Origin: Echinostoma caproni
Lineage: Eukaryota > Platyhelminthes > Trematoda > Plagiorchiida > Echinostomatidae
Length of the DNA: 64,000 nucleotides
NCBI GenBank assembly: GCA_900618425.1
Contig: UZAN01040575.1
Span: forward strand, 1-64,000
Direction: 5' to 3'
Shown: positions 12,309 through 27,300 of the stretch, piece by piece
How the letters are laid out: each line of letters opens with the position of its first letter
Position numbering within the stretch: the stretch's first letter is position 1
Made by a program: the position numbers and the translations under genes
Notes under the pieces: model-generated
Seen by the model: the letters and a program-made list of their open reading frames with translations, nothing else
Database searches by the model: none
What the model was told of the DNA's origin: nothing

Positions 12309-15300
12309 GTAAGTATGGTTTTGAAGGGTTTTATGAGTTTTACGATGGGCTATTCCTTCTTGAGGGTTTCTTATGACAGTGGAATACAACTCACCGTTTA
12401 GGTGACCTTCATAATCTATTAAGGACAAAGCAACACGAACTGATTAAAAAGTTTTCATAACTTTGTTTTTTGTACTTGTTTCTTGTAGTATATTCCGTTT
12501 CGAAGATAAGCATGGCTCTATCGGATCTTGATTGTTTTTTTACAGAAAATGGAAGAGTACCGGTTATAAAAATTCTCGGATATGATTCAAGTTAAATAAC
12601 AACCTACATTTGTTTAATCAACAAACATTCGAGGTGATCACCAATGCTGTTTAGTTTTGCTAGATACTACTTATTTGGATGGCCCTTCACTTCGGGTAGT
12701 TGATTTGGAAGGTTTTGAGAAAAGCTGCATAAGAATAAGAATTTATACGATTAAATTTCTCATAGTTTCTCAAGTGATATGCCACCGGTTTTCGCACTTC
12801 GGCTATTCATTCTGAAACGAACCTTTAATGGGATAGAAAACAAAAAATCAATGGTTACGGGGACAGTTGATGAAGTTTGTGGTAGGATCAAACATCCAAT
12901 AACCTACGGGAATAAACGGATATTGACTGAGTGTTGTTTTTCGCTCCATCTAGTTCGGTGAAAGGATCAATAACCAATTGTGTTTGGGGACAGATGTTCC
13001 AAAGAAAACAGGCGAAGTGAATTTCAGTATGGAAAAGAAATAACAACTGGGTCAAGGGAAATTTCTTCGTCAATGTATGGTGAAGTGGCTAGAGTAACGT
13101 GACTTTTGACTTAAAACATTTTTACGATAGTGACCCTGATATCCTTGCCAACCTCTCCCTTTGTCTTCATCGAGGTACAGTGTTTCCAACTCACCGTTTC
13201 TGGTGCTTCATCTATATGTGTTTGGCAGTGATTGTTTACAGAACAACAAACTGCGTATGAAATACTTTGTACCCTTTTTAATCCGTTACATTTATTGGAC
13301 TGATAGCTGTTTCGTTGACCTTTAAACGCGAAAGTAAGCTGCTATCAATGGTCCTTAGAATTTGTGGTCTACAAAATCTTTATTCATGTGAAACTGAGAC
13401 ATATTTACATGACCACTTTATTTGAATTTTTTTCAGTGAACCAGACTATTGTAGACTTTCCCGGTAATGAAACAAACAGTCAAAGCGGCCAAAACACTAA
13501 ACGGATCCTTAGGTAGAATAAGGCACGGGCACTATTATGATGTCTATGTTTTTTGGCAATCGGTCAAATCTTACCATGCCGGTCTGTTTAGAAATCGATA
13601 GATTTGAGCTACCTTTTCTACCTTCCGTAGGTGTCATTTTACACCGGAACTAAAAAAAATGGCTATGGTCACTAGATCGATAATATCCAGAGGACTTTGA
13701 GTTTGATCGACGTTTCCATCACAACACTTCGAGTGTGTGAATTCTTTTTACCCATCTACATATAAAAATATGAAGACCTAATTGTATCAAAAAAAATTAT
13801 CTTGGTAATTGTAAAATGATAGTTATTATCTTATATCTAGTTGAAGTTTTCGCATCAGTGCTTTGGTTAAAAAGTACCGAAAATAGTAAAACGGAATTGG
13901 TTTCCTAATAAACAATAAGTAAAATGTTATCTCGTTTTGAATACTAAAACATTTTTACATGGGGAACAGTAGTTGGAGTCGGTATTGTGTGAATAGAAAA
14001 ACAATTTTCTTGAAACCGTTGGTTACTAAGGCTTCTCAGTATAACAATAAATAAACTGAAATGGGGAACAAGCTTATTTTTCTGATGACCTCATCTTCTG
14101 ATTAAAATAATATCCACAGAATAGAAGCCTTTTTGTTTGAGTGATTCTGTGAGTTTGTGAATGTTTTGATTAGTAGGTAGTGCTATCAGAATGTGTATAG
14201 TTAGTAAGTGATATGTGCTATTGGGTGAACGGGAATGGAAGTGAAACACACAAGGCTTACGATAGGGTCAAAGGGCAGTTAGTTCTCTTTGTGGTCACAT
14301 AATTAGAAAAAAAGGACTGCATGCAGATGTGAGTCCTGGCTGTTTAAACGCATTGACGGGCTGCATTTGTAATGAAATTTTGACCTTTCACTGATTCTTT
14401 CTATTGCGTTCGTCTAAGTTACTTCCTAATTTACTTCACTAATTAAAGGATTTCATTATGATCACAATCTCTTTGTAAGCGCATTACACGTATACTGAAG
14501 CTGCCCTCCAGTTCATGTTGCACGTTTACACTTCGATGTTCAGTTAATTTTCTCATATACAGTGCACACAACTGCAATAGTTTGGTTTCCATTTGATGAA
14601 TTTCGTAAAATAAGGTAAATGTGAAATTCGCTCACTACTTTTTTTTCTTATTATGAACAAGTTACTAGTGTTTACATAGTTCAGAGTCCTATAACAATTG
14701 ATGATGCGCAAAGCTAGAATACAAAAGAATGCAAAGTTAAAACCGTTTGTGCATGTAGATGAGATTTTAAAACCATTATTTGGGATTATATCGAAAGCTA
14801 GAGCCGCTTTTGCCAGAGTGCGATACGTGTGGCGCCGCCATGAAATCCGACTGTCCTCTAAGGGAAGGGTGTACATCGCCTCGGTTCGTACCGTTCTACT
14901 TTACGGTTGCGAGACCTGGCCCCTCCGCGTTGAGGATGCTAATCGACTTTCTGTATTTAACCACCGATGTCTCCGAAGCATTGGTCGTATCTGGTGGAAA
15001 CACCTGGTAAGTAATGACGAGGTCCGTCGTCGTGTTTTGGGTGTGGATAGTCGTTCTCTAACAGAAGTAATCGCTCGACACCACCTCCGATGGCTTGGTC
15101 ATGTATTGCGTATGCCCGCCCACTGATTACCTTTCCGTGCTCTGTTTGCAGGTGTCGCGCAGGGCTGGAAGAAGTGCAGCGGCGGTTAGACCATGACATG
15201 GCGTAGAGGTATGAAGATGTTAGCTTCAGCTTTGACTTCGGTTGGTGCAGCTTGCCTTCCAGGTTGTGGCTCAAGGGGTGAGGATTGTTGTTGGCTAGGG

Positions 15301-18300
15301 ACGCTGAGAGATATGGCCCAGAATAGAAGTCAATGGCTCGAGTGCTGTACAGTCTGCCTGTTGAAATCCCTTGCCCTGTAAAAACAACAAAAAACAAAAA
15401 TATCAACAAATGTACGGTGAAACACAAAGGTTTGTTGTCGCAGTTATCTACTATTTTCCATTTTAACTGTTCCACCTTCTTTTCATTTTGTTCTATGTTC
15501 CGATCCACCTTGGTGAATCAGTACTATGATTCGATGTTTTATAGGTGGGTTAGAAGCTACTAGTCGCTACTAACCAATGGATGGGTTCTGAAGGAGCTGT
15601 CCAAACAAATTTACTTGGTGCTGCAAATGAGGTTATTGTGACGAATATATATATATATATAATATGATATTTATATGATACTTTGCTCACCGAAAATTTT
15701 AATCACGTATCAGTTTACAGAACAATCAGCAAAAGGTTCATTATGCTTAAGATATCATTCTATCATGGCGATGAAGTATTTCAAAATCCTACGTGTTTTA
15801 TGCGAAATTAGTTTCCTGGATGCGAATATGCTGACTGGAAAAGTGTGCATACGCTTCATCTAAACGCTTGGATGTTATAATTCGGATAATAATTTACTAA
15901 TTCTATTCCTTGTCTTTGTCATCCGGTTCAGGTCTATATATCGTTTTGTTAGCATTATTTATCGATACGGGAGCCAAAGAGAAGGCGCATAGTGAAGTTC
16001 ATCTCTGATGAGTCTAATGTGGGTCGTTAGTCACTCCATGTAATCGTGAGTGAGGGTTTCCGCCTTCATAGTCAATCAAATTGTTATCAAGTCGTAAGGC
16101 TCGTAGTGAGGACATGTCGAACATCTACGTACCTCCAAATGACTCAAAATTATCAGCCTGTTTGGGATGTTCACTTAATTGTTGTTTACCTGGTGGTTTT
16201 CATCTGTTTTCAGGGCACCAATGGTTCATTGATCCTTTTTATACCTAAACTAATTTAGAATAACTGAAGAATTCTGACGAAAAAGTGACCTCAAACGGGG
16301 ACACTTCTTTGACCAGGGATATATATGAGTGAAAGCGTACTCAAGTTTTTGTTAGTCCTTTTTGTGACTAAGTGACACAACTCTCCTATTTTTCTCTGAG
16401 CCAGCCTTCGATTTATTTTTTCTTTAAATATGAAAACAACCTTGGATTGTTCCCCTCCAAACGATTTTCCCACGATTTTGTGAATTACTAATACACTGGG
16501 AACTGTTACGTATGCAATATTAGATTACCTTCTAGGGTACCAAAGTAAGATGCAGTGTTCTATTACTTTACAAACGAGAAACTTTTAACTGAACTAATGA
16601 ATAAAACGTCAGTTTCACTAGAAACGTTTATTTAAGGATCTTTTATTGTATTTGCTCGCTAATCAATGGGATAATATCATTTGTCCGGTATAAACTTCAT
16701 TAGCCTCTGTTGTTTTAGGAATACGAATAAGAAGTATACTTCTGTTTTGTGTCATATTCAACGAGGTTGCTGGCGCAATACATTTGGGGTAATTTACTAC
16801 CACCAATAATGATGTTAGAAGATGCTTTTCACTGAAAGGTCGACTAAAACCTCAAAAGGCATGTTGCAGTCCATCTCTGAATGAAAGTACGCTTTCACTC
16901 AAACTTAGGCCTGACTTGAACATTCACCGTTTACCTGTCATTGAAACATAAGGTTTATTCCTTGAAGGTCATTTTAATAGTTTTCCGTTGCAACTGGTCC
17001 ATCCCTATCATCGTTGCCTACAACAGCTGGCCCTTTGCTGTTCCCAAGGAACATGTTGATCTAAGTTTCGTTCTGTGATGGGCAGACATTTGATAGAGCA
17101 ACATGGAAGCTCCAATTAGTACGTTTGTTCAACAGCCCTCTTTGTGAAGTGTGATCCGAGCAGTGTTTTGCTCTCGAAGATAGAGAAAATGGAAAGTACT
17201 GAACTCTTTGGTATCCTATCCCAGGTGAGTCATCTCGGTCTAAAACTTCATGAAGTGCCAGTGATGAATTCACTGCAATGTGAGACAGTTTGAGAGTAGA
17301 TCTCTTGCCCAGTTGTACAAAGAATCTAACACCCGGCAAAGTGTCGTATACAGAAATGCTGAAAGTTTTTATGGTTCCTACGAATTGAGCGTCCTAGCCG
17401 GATTGATTAATTTCACTGCAGAATACTTGTTGAATCAGAGTCAACACTTACTCCAGAAATATACTTAATATACAATGTCGGCAATGTGTTCTACCCATGA
17501 TTTCATGAAAATGGTTTTCCACAAAACTGGAGGTTGATGACTTAACCTGTAGCCGTAAATGAGTCTGTTACTATATCTTGAGTTGCAACAAGTAAGTCGA
17601 CAATGATTGTACTTCAGTAAGAAGAATTCGTACTTCAACAAACATAATGGATTGAATTTATCCAAAATATGTTGAAACAATTTACCAGTGCAGAAGTTTG
17701 ATCAGTTTTGAAGTAGTGCAATTTACCCTTTATTTAGGCTTTCTTCTTTTACGCCATCGCTAAAGTGCTTTGACTGACATTTTTTGTGAACGCAGTGCAA
17801 ATAAAAGCAACTGGAGTAATGGATCATTCAGTTGTCAAATTGCTATTTAGTAAAATAGCACACACCATCCAGCGGTTGAGTTCTCTCCTCGGTTTTGTTT
17901 CACTCTTTATTCTAACACATCAATCACTAATTCACATTTGTCCTTGATCATTGAAGCACCCACATTCCCCGATTTTCAGACTTTTTCGTAAGACCTATAC
18001 CGTATGATAAACTACCAGAGAAAATATAAACTTCGGTATCATTAGTGTTATAGTCTTCTAGAGCACCTAGGAAGGCCTGGTTATGTTCTTATTCATAATG
18101 AGAATATTTTTCTAAGGTGGAACATTTCGCCGTCCATTGTTGTTGCACTTTATGTGAACAACCATGAAGAATGGAGAAAAGTTTTGCGTTAACATAATTT
18201 CTTGCTGCATGTATCAACTAATGTAATACCCGTACGGGACCCAGTAAAGCCAATGTAAAAGGTAAAGTGACTTGACAACATTTATTTGACCTGCTTTTAG

Positions 18301-21300
18301 ATATAAGCACTTCAACTTTTTCTGGTTAGTTCTAAATGTGAATCTATATTCGTTAAACAGACGGAAACCGATTTTTGACCAACGACCAGAAAGTCATCAA
18401 TTTGGTTTATAATCGATTATCGTTAGCATAATCAATTTCATCAATAAAACTTCATAGCGTTTTGATGCGTATATTCATACAATCTGGACGCCATTGAAAT
18501 TTAGGTGTGAGAATCTTTAGTCAGACGGGGGCTGCTTATTTCAGAAATAAAACTTTGATGCTTCGAATCTGATAATTTTATTGACGAATGTATTCTTGTC
18601 CTAGTTTGATCTTTTCCTTTGCTAAACAACGATTCCACGGTTAATCTATATCTTTAGTTGAATTGAAAGAGGTCTTCTAAGAGGATTAAAATGTCGATCA
18701 TATTTGTATTCTTTAGGTTCTTCCTGGTTGTGGCTAGTCTACAACTTTTAAGGATCTGTGTATTTGGAAGACTTTGACAACGAAAGTTTTATAATCGATG
18801 ATTTTAGCTTTCTTCATAGAAGAATGTATGCAGTAAAACCCCTGCAAGTGAACCACTCACCAACTTTCAAATATCATAACTCAGTTAAGAACTACGATAT
18901 TGTCAGACGGGTGTTTGATAAAATATTGATAAACTATTTGCAACAATAAATTGAACTCGTCCAGTTATCAAAATTTATTGATTGATTAATTTGATTAAGT
19001 ACAGAAAACTAACTGAATTAAATCAATGCATTGAAACCAATCATACGAATAATCACTTAATTGAAAGCATTCTTACGCTACAAACTTTATTAAACTTCAC
19101 GAGCAACTGCCGATGAACCAAAATAAAATAGTTTCGTCAAATTATGTTTAAGTATAAATAAAATGGATCCTCTTTCCCAGGCCTTTGCACCAAAGTTATT
19201 TTCTAATTTGACTCATACAGCACAGCCCACTTTTAATATGTATGTCAGATTATATTCACTAAGTGTATGGATTTCGGAGAATCTTCTTCGATACTTCTGG
19301 CGTCCATTTGTCACTGCCTGCTCTCTAGACGTGAAATACAACTAGATACTGTGTCCCCTTAAGCGTACTCGCAAAGAGCGGTCACCTCCTCTGAGCGAAT
19401 AAATTGCCGCAGTCCACACCGATATATCACGGAAACTTCCCAACAGCGTACATCTCCTTTGAATAAAAATGACCATCATGTCCCTCATCTTAACACCCAC
19501 AGCACAAACGCCACATAGTTCTGTGCTTATCATGGTTTACAACTTTGTCCTCTGAGATGGTTATCAAATTATGCAATTAGAAAAACCTGTGTGAATACCG
19601 TAGGCCACCCAGATGTTTTACGGAAGGTCATTGGAATATTTTCACAAATAGTCTCAGTAGGTTTTTGGGGAATTTGCTGGAGCTACTATGTCCGCTCAGT
19701 CGCTTCTGACAACCATTGAAGCAATTGGTGTTAGCTATTACAAATGCACCTAATTGCTGGTAAAGCTGTCAGTCTCGTTTGGTCTTTCTTTTTCGTCTTT
19801 TCCAACACGATAATGAACTCTTCAACGCCTGTAAATCCTCTTGAGGCAATGAGTTGGGAAATTAATCCAAGCCATTGTTTATAAAGTAAATGCTCAAAAT
19901 GTTGTTTGGTAGATTTGAAGTTTGTATGTCGATTGTGAAAAGTTCAGTAGCCTCGGTGGGATTCGAACCCTACGCTTTGTACGCGCATGTTCTACCAGCT
20001 GAGCAACGAGGCCATACCGATAGCACATTCACATTCGAATTTACCGATCCAACTTACAAAGGCATGTGGCATCCACCATATAATGTAAGCTGACTTCTCC
20101 AACAGGTTTTCCCTAGAATTCACCGGAGTCCACCGAATGAGTTTCTAAGACAAGGTTAATTGTTCAAATTGTTGTTTGGCAGATTTGAAGTTCAGCTGGT
20201 AGAGCATGCGCGTACTAAGCGTAGGCGGTGTCCATGCGTTGGTTCGAATCCCACCGAGGTTACTGAACTTTTCACAATCGACATACAAAATAAATGCTAT
20301 TAATTTGTACCACATTAGGGCTTCCGTGAAAAAAAAAACTTGCATTGCTGGGTATGGTGATGGCAAAACAAACTATTATAAAAATCATTTGGCAGTTGGT
20401 GATTTGAAATGTGAGGAAAATTCGGTGACTTTAGTCTCAGAACATGATGAGGAATGAGGGAGAGATGGCTGTGTAACAAAGTTGCGGAACAAAATGCGAT
20501 TCAAGCTGCAAATTTTCAGAGGAAATGTTAACTATATTCAAGCGTGGGCAATAATCCTTAGAATATTGAAAAGATAATCGTTGTACACAGAGGACAACAG
20601 CTTGGGGTATAAGTAACAACAGTTTACTTTCTCCTGAAGTATATTACGAGTGATAGTTGATTTCTTTATTATTTTAAATACAGTGGATAACGCAGGAAAC
20701 AACAAGCAGATTGATGAATGCTGAAATCTTCGTTTTACCGTCTTCTGCGCTATTCTCTGTATTTCCAACTTAGGAGCGAATATCTCTGGGAAGCGAACTA
20801 ATTTTTCTGGTTCCGGTGATGTTTTTAGATGTAATTTGTGGGTAGTGCTTACTAGAAACGAAAAACGTTTCCAATTACAGGATCTTTATAGTTTACTAAA
20901 AGGCCAAATGCCCGGCAAGTTCAATGACGAACTGTTTCATTTTTTTCCTTGAATTTCCCAACCCAAACTGGAAACAGCCAACCGGGTGTTTACCATTCCA
21001 CCCGGTCGTTTCGTTCGCCCTCAAACTCAAATCTGTTTCTTATTTGTGGGAAAATCACTTATTGCATTATGATCAACGGTGCGCCTGACGATCCATTGAA
21101 TAAGAACGATCGATCGCAATAATTTCAGGTCACACCGAAGAAACGTACCCCTGCAATCGTGTGATAAATGTTACTGACTGAGGGCTTTTCCCCAGCTTTG
21201 ATCGAGGGTACACAGAAAACACGTTATTCACATATGGGCGCTTGGTATTACGTCCGACCGTTTGTGCTTGGTTAAACAAACGCCCCGCGTTGCTGGACAT

Positions 21301-24300
21301 CAATAGATAGTTTCTATCTGCCTTTGATGCAAGATTCATTTGTTGGCGTAAAACATATTTACAATGCTTTGTGGATTTATCATTCGCTATATTTTGAATG
21401 GAATTTTATGTATTAGATTTTCAGTGGAGATTTTCATAAACAAACATTATCAGTGTTTAAAATTAGAGATGGAAGTAAAATTGCACAAGTATCACATGAT
21501 TAGTGATTTTACTATGAACACCGAAACCGTAGTTAACTGAGTGAGCTCACAAAAACAACCCCCCCAAAAAATGGAATACCGGTCAATAACTTGTTTTCTA
21601 GAAGTGGTTACATACTACATGACTTCCAGTGCAAGAAGGGTGGGGTTGTTCATTTAGTTAGTCACCAGGTTATATTTCATTCTTCCATTGTCCAGGGGTT
21701 TATTAGTCAGTGATGCGCTATTTAGATCCCGAAAGCCATGGCAATAAATAATACTCATTCTTCCTGCTTGTTAAAACACACAATCGGCTGTAACTTGTGC
21801 ATTTTGCATCTTTGCCCAATTGGTTACAAAATATCATACAAATGCACTTGGTATGTATGGTCAGTCAGCTCCTGCCCGTTGGACCTACGTGTGCCCGTGG
21901 TCACTGGCTAACGTACGCATACTCGCACACACGTACGAACCAGCGCAGCCGATCCTATCGTCCCATGGCCTAATTGGACAGACTTTGGCTTGGTGCTGAT
22001 TCCGGTGGCGGAAGTATAACGACATACACAGAAAAGCGGTAGTTGGCCGAGTGCTGTGTTTGGCGTGACCTTTATCTGGTCCACCACCATCGCTTTGGCT
22101 TGGATGAGGGCGGGGCGGGCACCAACAAAATTTACCAAGGTTATGGCGTAGGCGTAGTAAAATTGTGTGTGCGCGCGCATCTATCCCTATGCGTGGTTGC
22201 CGATTCCCATTATGCGGTAGACAAATACATCAACCCAAATGCCACAGACCTGAATCCAAACAAGCGAAATGCCTCAGGTCGCCGAGTACACTTGGATTCG
22301 AATGTTTGTAACAAGGAAGAGTTCCAAGCGAGTAGCAAGATTCAAATATGCACCTCTTGTAAGGAAAAGAAAGCAGTATTTATCAACAAAAACAAGATGG
22401 AAGGAAAATTCTTAGATGGTGCTCGGAGAGATTAAGAATATCATATCATATCATATCACATATGTCATTAAAAATAGCTAGTTTCAACATTTTTACTCGT
22501 ACTTTTGTGCCCCAGAACCGACTAAAAGTAACACTGGTAATGAAGGTTTGTCAGGGATCAGTGTAACTGTGTTTGCATTTTAATCTAGATGATATAAATG
22601 GATCACATTAAATTGTTCGCAAAGGCTAAGTTCGATTTCCACGTTCTCTCGAGTCATTCGTCGGGTAGGAACTAATTATTTGGATATTTATGTCAATCCA
22701 GAAAACGACAGCAACTACGAATATCGATTTTTCATTGTGAACGTAATGAGACGCTAGTGGGTATCAAGATAATGGAGACAACTGGAAGCAACAGCAAACA
22801 GCTTTCAAATGTCATCATGAATTTTCGATGGTTATTCCAAACACATGTCGCACAGTCTTTCGAGCTTGTTCAACTTTGCAGACTGTTTGTTTACTGATGC
22901 TGTCATCCAGCCAATGGTCTCTTTGGATAGTATCTATGTTGGTCATGTTTATTTTGATTACCTCGATTTGACGAATGATCTACTGCGCATTTCGTTTTCA
23001 TTCTCATCAGTCGTGTTGTATCCACAGACCAAGATCCAGCAGGTTGACAGTCCGGAAGAACCCGTTTGTTTTATGTGAATAGCTCATGGATCACCTGACT
23101 GGTCTTGTATGAAATCACATGGCATGTGCACTTGTCGATCGAAGTTGCATGGCCAAATCGTTAGTTTGGAGNGTTACAATTGATCCATCTTTGTATATGA
23201 TAGACATTTATTAATCTGATACAGATGGATTGTATGAATACTAACAGCTGGCTTTCTGGACTGAACTACGAAAAACATGTTTTGAAAATCTAGGCTTAAT
23301 TCAGTTAGTTACTGATTAAAAATTAAGAAGGGGACATTATTATTCTTGAAATTACTAGGGTTATCATAAGATTCTATAATTTTAGCCGTCCACCATCCGT
23401 GTGAGCAAATAAAGTTTTCGTTAGAAGTCCTGAACAACGTAGTGAGCCCATATCATTCCAAGTTTAACTGATTGTGTTAGGGCGCAACCGTTACCTTCAT
23501 TCTGTTTAATATCTACTGCCTATGCACTGGTCTCATAGCAATTAAGTTTCCTGTGCGGCAATCCATGTAAACTTATGTAAATCCTGTTACATTCATGTAC
23601 ATAGGTGACGCATTAACGTTTATAAAATGTCACAACCCTCGCATATTTGAAGAATTCCTACTCTTCAAGGAATGGTAATCGATGTGAATCAGACGTTGTC
23701 AGTAATATAATTGATAGTAATGTATGAAAAAGACGACCTTGGGTAAATTCCTGTTCCACCCCTCAATCCGAAAATGAATACATTACATTAAGATGGAAGA
23801 TACCAATTGAGATGCGATGCGGAATGAAATCTCAAACTGAGTCCAAAAACGAGGCGTTGCTGATATGATCTGATTGGCTGGTGAATCCCTTCTGTATTGT
23901 ACTGATTTATCGAACCATTGAACTGAGGAAAATCTACACATGAACCAAACATAAATCTGGCAATTTTGGGAACACGATGCTCATTGACTGTCCCGAATGC
24001 CACACCGGTACAAAACAGTTGTTCTTGAGATGTTTAAGCATTCTGTTTGCGTTGATCACAATAACAAAATATTGGATGTTCCGTATCCCAAACGTTTGCA
24101 CTTGTATATGGTCGCAGCTCCAAAACGTGTATTTTGCACAGATCATAACAGTGTCCATAACAAAATAAGATGAGCATCAAGGCTTTAATTTTCCTTTTTC
24201 TCGAGTCGGCGGTTTTCATAACCTAATTTCAAAGAATTGTATCCCTAAATTCCAGTGTTTCATAATACCTCAAATGAGGTTTGTTTTGGTTAACACTAAA

Positions 24301-27300
24301 AGAACAACCGGAGTATGGGGATATTCTGGATTGGCGAATCTGTAATTTTCGGTATTTTGGTATTACCGTTAGATTGCTGTCTGGGAAGACGCCTGAGTAT
24401 TTAACGGTGTCTATTCACTGTGTAGAACAAGGGTTCCAGTGAATACTCAGCTTGTGAAGGCCCGCAGGGGTAGTGCAGACAGTTCAAATGAAAGCCCGAG
24501 TGCCCTGAAAAGTTTCGCGCTTGTGATAACCTTGTAGCAAATGATGTCATTTAGGCTTGATTAGAGATTTCCAAAAATTAAATCACATCCTCAGCATACT
24601 CAATGCTCTTCTTTGAAGGAATTGAGGTATCGTCAGGGATAAATGTCAAATATAAGAATTAAGAAAGTACATCACCTTGAGGGACTTCAGAATTTTCGAT
24701 TCACGGTTTCATTTTGTCATATGAACTCTACCATATAAGTGGTTCTTACATCACGACCAAACAAGATAATGACAAGAGGAACTGTTATTCATTTATTGTT
24801 TTATTAGCTCCAACGCCATAATTTTCACCCTCGTTAAAATACGGGACCCATTTTTATCACACACACTCCATGACATATTCCGTCTTGACCTGGCGGGAGT
24901 GTACGCATCTCGTCTGTTGCATTAAAGCATAAAAGAAGTGCTACTCTCTAGCTTTGTATGTTTTCTATTGCGACACAATCAGTTCATTCAGTCAATAAGG
25001 GAACTACCGGATTCGAATTTCACTTCCACCTGTATGTACAACATTCCTTTTCGCTTTTTAGATTCTAATTAGAGCAAACGTTGATCCTAGAGCTTTCCGA
25101 GTATGTTTTTGGCTAAGTGAATGGTGGGTTGTGAGATAAAATAAATCCATATGAATGGTCCACCATGATAAGAACATGTGTCCCATACCACTAGTCACGA
25201 GTGAATGCGTGTTAAAGTGAACTAAGGTTTGTCGCTTTCTTCACTTCTCAACTCGACGAGTCTTATCCAACATTCATCCACGTCAATTCGTACATTTTTA
25301 ACGGTTAAACAGTCTTCGAAATGTTTTGACTTCAATCTGTTTCTCACTGGTGGCAAAACTCATAGATCTCACTGTCTTCCACGGGAGCTTCCTCGCGTGC
25401 AGCATTAGTGAACAGCATTCTTTAAGTTAGAGAAATAATTCGATGTTACAGTTTGCACTGTCAATATCTAAAAGCTAAATGATTTGTCAATGATCTCTGT
25501 AAAGAGCTTGAACTCGCTAACATTTCCAAAATCTGATGAGATCCAACTAGGTCGAAAAAGCTGTCCAGCGCTTCCTAGCTTTTCAGCTGAAGTCTCATTT
25601 ACAAGACTAATTCATCATCTAAAGCTTACAAACTCAGCAACATGTTATGTATAGATGATTCCTATTTAGCCCCTTCACCGAGCTTGGCACTTTGTTTGCA
25701 AACGTTTCATCACCAGCTGAGGTGAAATCATCAGTGCTTGTGAAGTGATTCCTTGTTAATTCTGAACCACAAAGCTGGGCGATAAGCAAACCATTAGGCG
25801 TCATGGGTGATTCTTTAATACTGATAATCCCTATTCATGAAATCAAGTAAAAAAACACCAAAATTGTTTATTAAACTGTACGCTGCGGTACTCAACCAGT
25901 TCCAACAGTTTTAGGACCAGTGCTAGTGACGGAACATTGTGAACAGTTGTTTTAAACTCGGACCATGTTGTGGACTTGTACTTATCAAAGAGGCTACTTC
26001 TTAAAACTCTATTTATTCGTACATGAACAAAAACTAATTGGATATGGTAAACATTGGAAAATCGTTGTCAGGTTCAGGTTTATTCCGCTCACTTTTATGG
26101 TTTTGCTTCGGCGACCTTGTAGTGTATAGAACACTACATGGAGGGTCCGGGTTACCTTTTGTGAGCAACGAACAACCTATCATTATTATTTTGTTTGTGT
26201 TGTTCATTGTTGCAGCTCTGAAATAATCAGATCTTATGAAATAAAAATCCCAATTTGAATGCATTGCGTTAGATTTTTTTTCAACATGAAAAAGACCACT
26301 GATAGACTGGCTTAACTTCTATTCAATACCTCTGGAATCTTTTCTGTGTTTGTGTGAAACTCACGCCGGTATTAAGTGTGACTTTTTGGTATGAACAGTA
26401 AATCTAATACCTCCCATCTCCTAAATTACTCAGTTCGACAACAAAAATAGGCTTGGTGCATTTGCAGCTGGACGAAGTTTCTTCTGAAGTGTATACTTGA
26501 GTTATCGCTGATAAACAAACATTCGTATTCTATGCTTATGTCGGGGTGATATCAATAAACTCACCTTTTACCTCACTACTTGACATCGATTTCGAGGTAC
26601 GCTTTGATCAAGGTGCTACATGCACAAAGTCACCTTACTACGTTTTCGTTGTATGCAGTGACGCCATTAAAAAACAGCTTGATATGGGAAAAAAGCAGAG
26701 AGTTGACAAAAATTAATAGTTTCATCCTTGGTTTAAGCTGATTAGCCTAATGCTAATACATGCCTTTCATCGGTTTCAGTTTATACAAATATTAGCCCTG
26801 TTATTTTTTTGACTGTATTTTGATTGTCTAATTGAATGAATTAGCATATGGAAAAATTAGAATGCTGGAAGCAGGTAAACGAAGACTGCAAGAAATTGAG
26901 TGAATGCGTGGGCATCACAGTCCATGAAACTTGACCATAGCACTTAGTCTCTCTAACCATAGATTACACCTATTCCGCGGTCCGCAACCAGGAAGCCTAA
27001 CTGGACGTCTATGAACAAGTCCTCCGGTAAGGGATTTCACCTTATGTGCAAATCCTAGTTTCCACCTACTTGCCTTGTCAAACATGGTATTCCGAGGAAG
27101 CGTATCAGTTGTAAGCAGTGGAGTTATAGTGATTGGTTCCGTAGTCTACATCGATTTCCTGAAACTCTTCGCCTGACCTGTTGATTGCATGTCCGGTCAC
27201 TCCATAAAATTTGTCCAATGTAGCTTAGACCGCGATGTCCGATCATCGATAATTTATTATATCCTTTCCCCTTAACGAATAAGCGTGCACCATACGACAG

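Noticed and set aside
19945..20266. Possible functional tRNA genes
   Set aside because: A and B boxes exist, but one copy lacks the variable region and the other lacks its 5' acceptor strand; both are flanked by repeat arms shared with other copies.
25690..25740. GTTTGCAAACGTTTC-type motif, partly echoed at 58566
   Set aside because: Reminiscent of sequence common near fluke retroelement ends, but too short and diverged to call an element.
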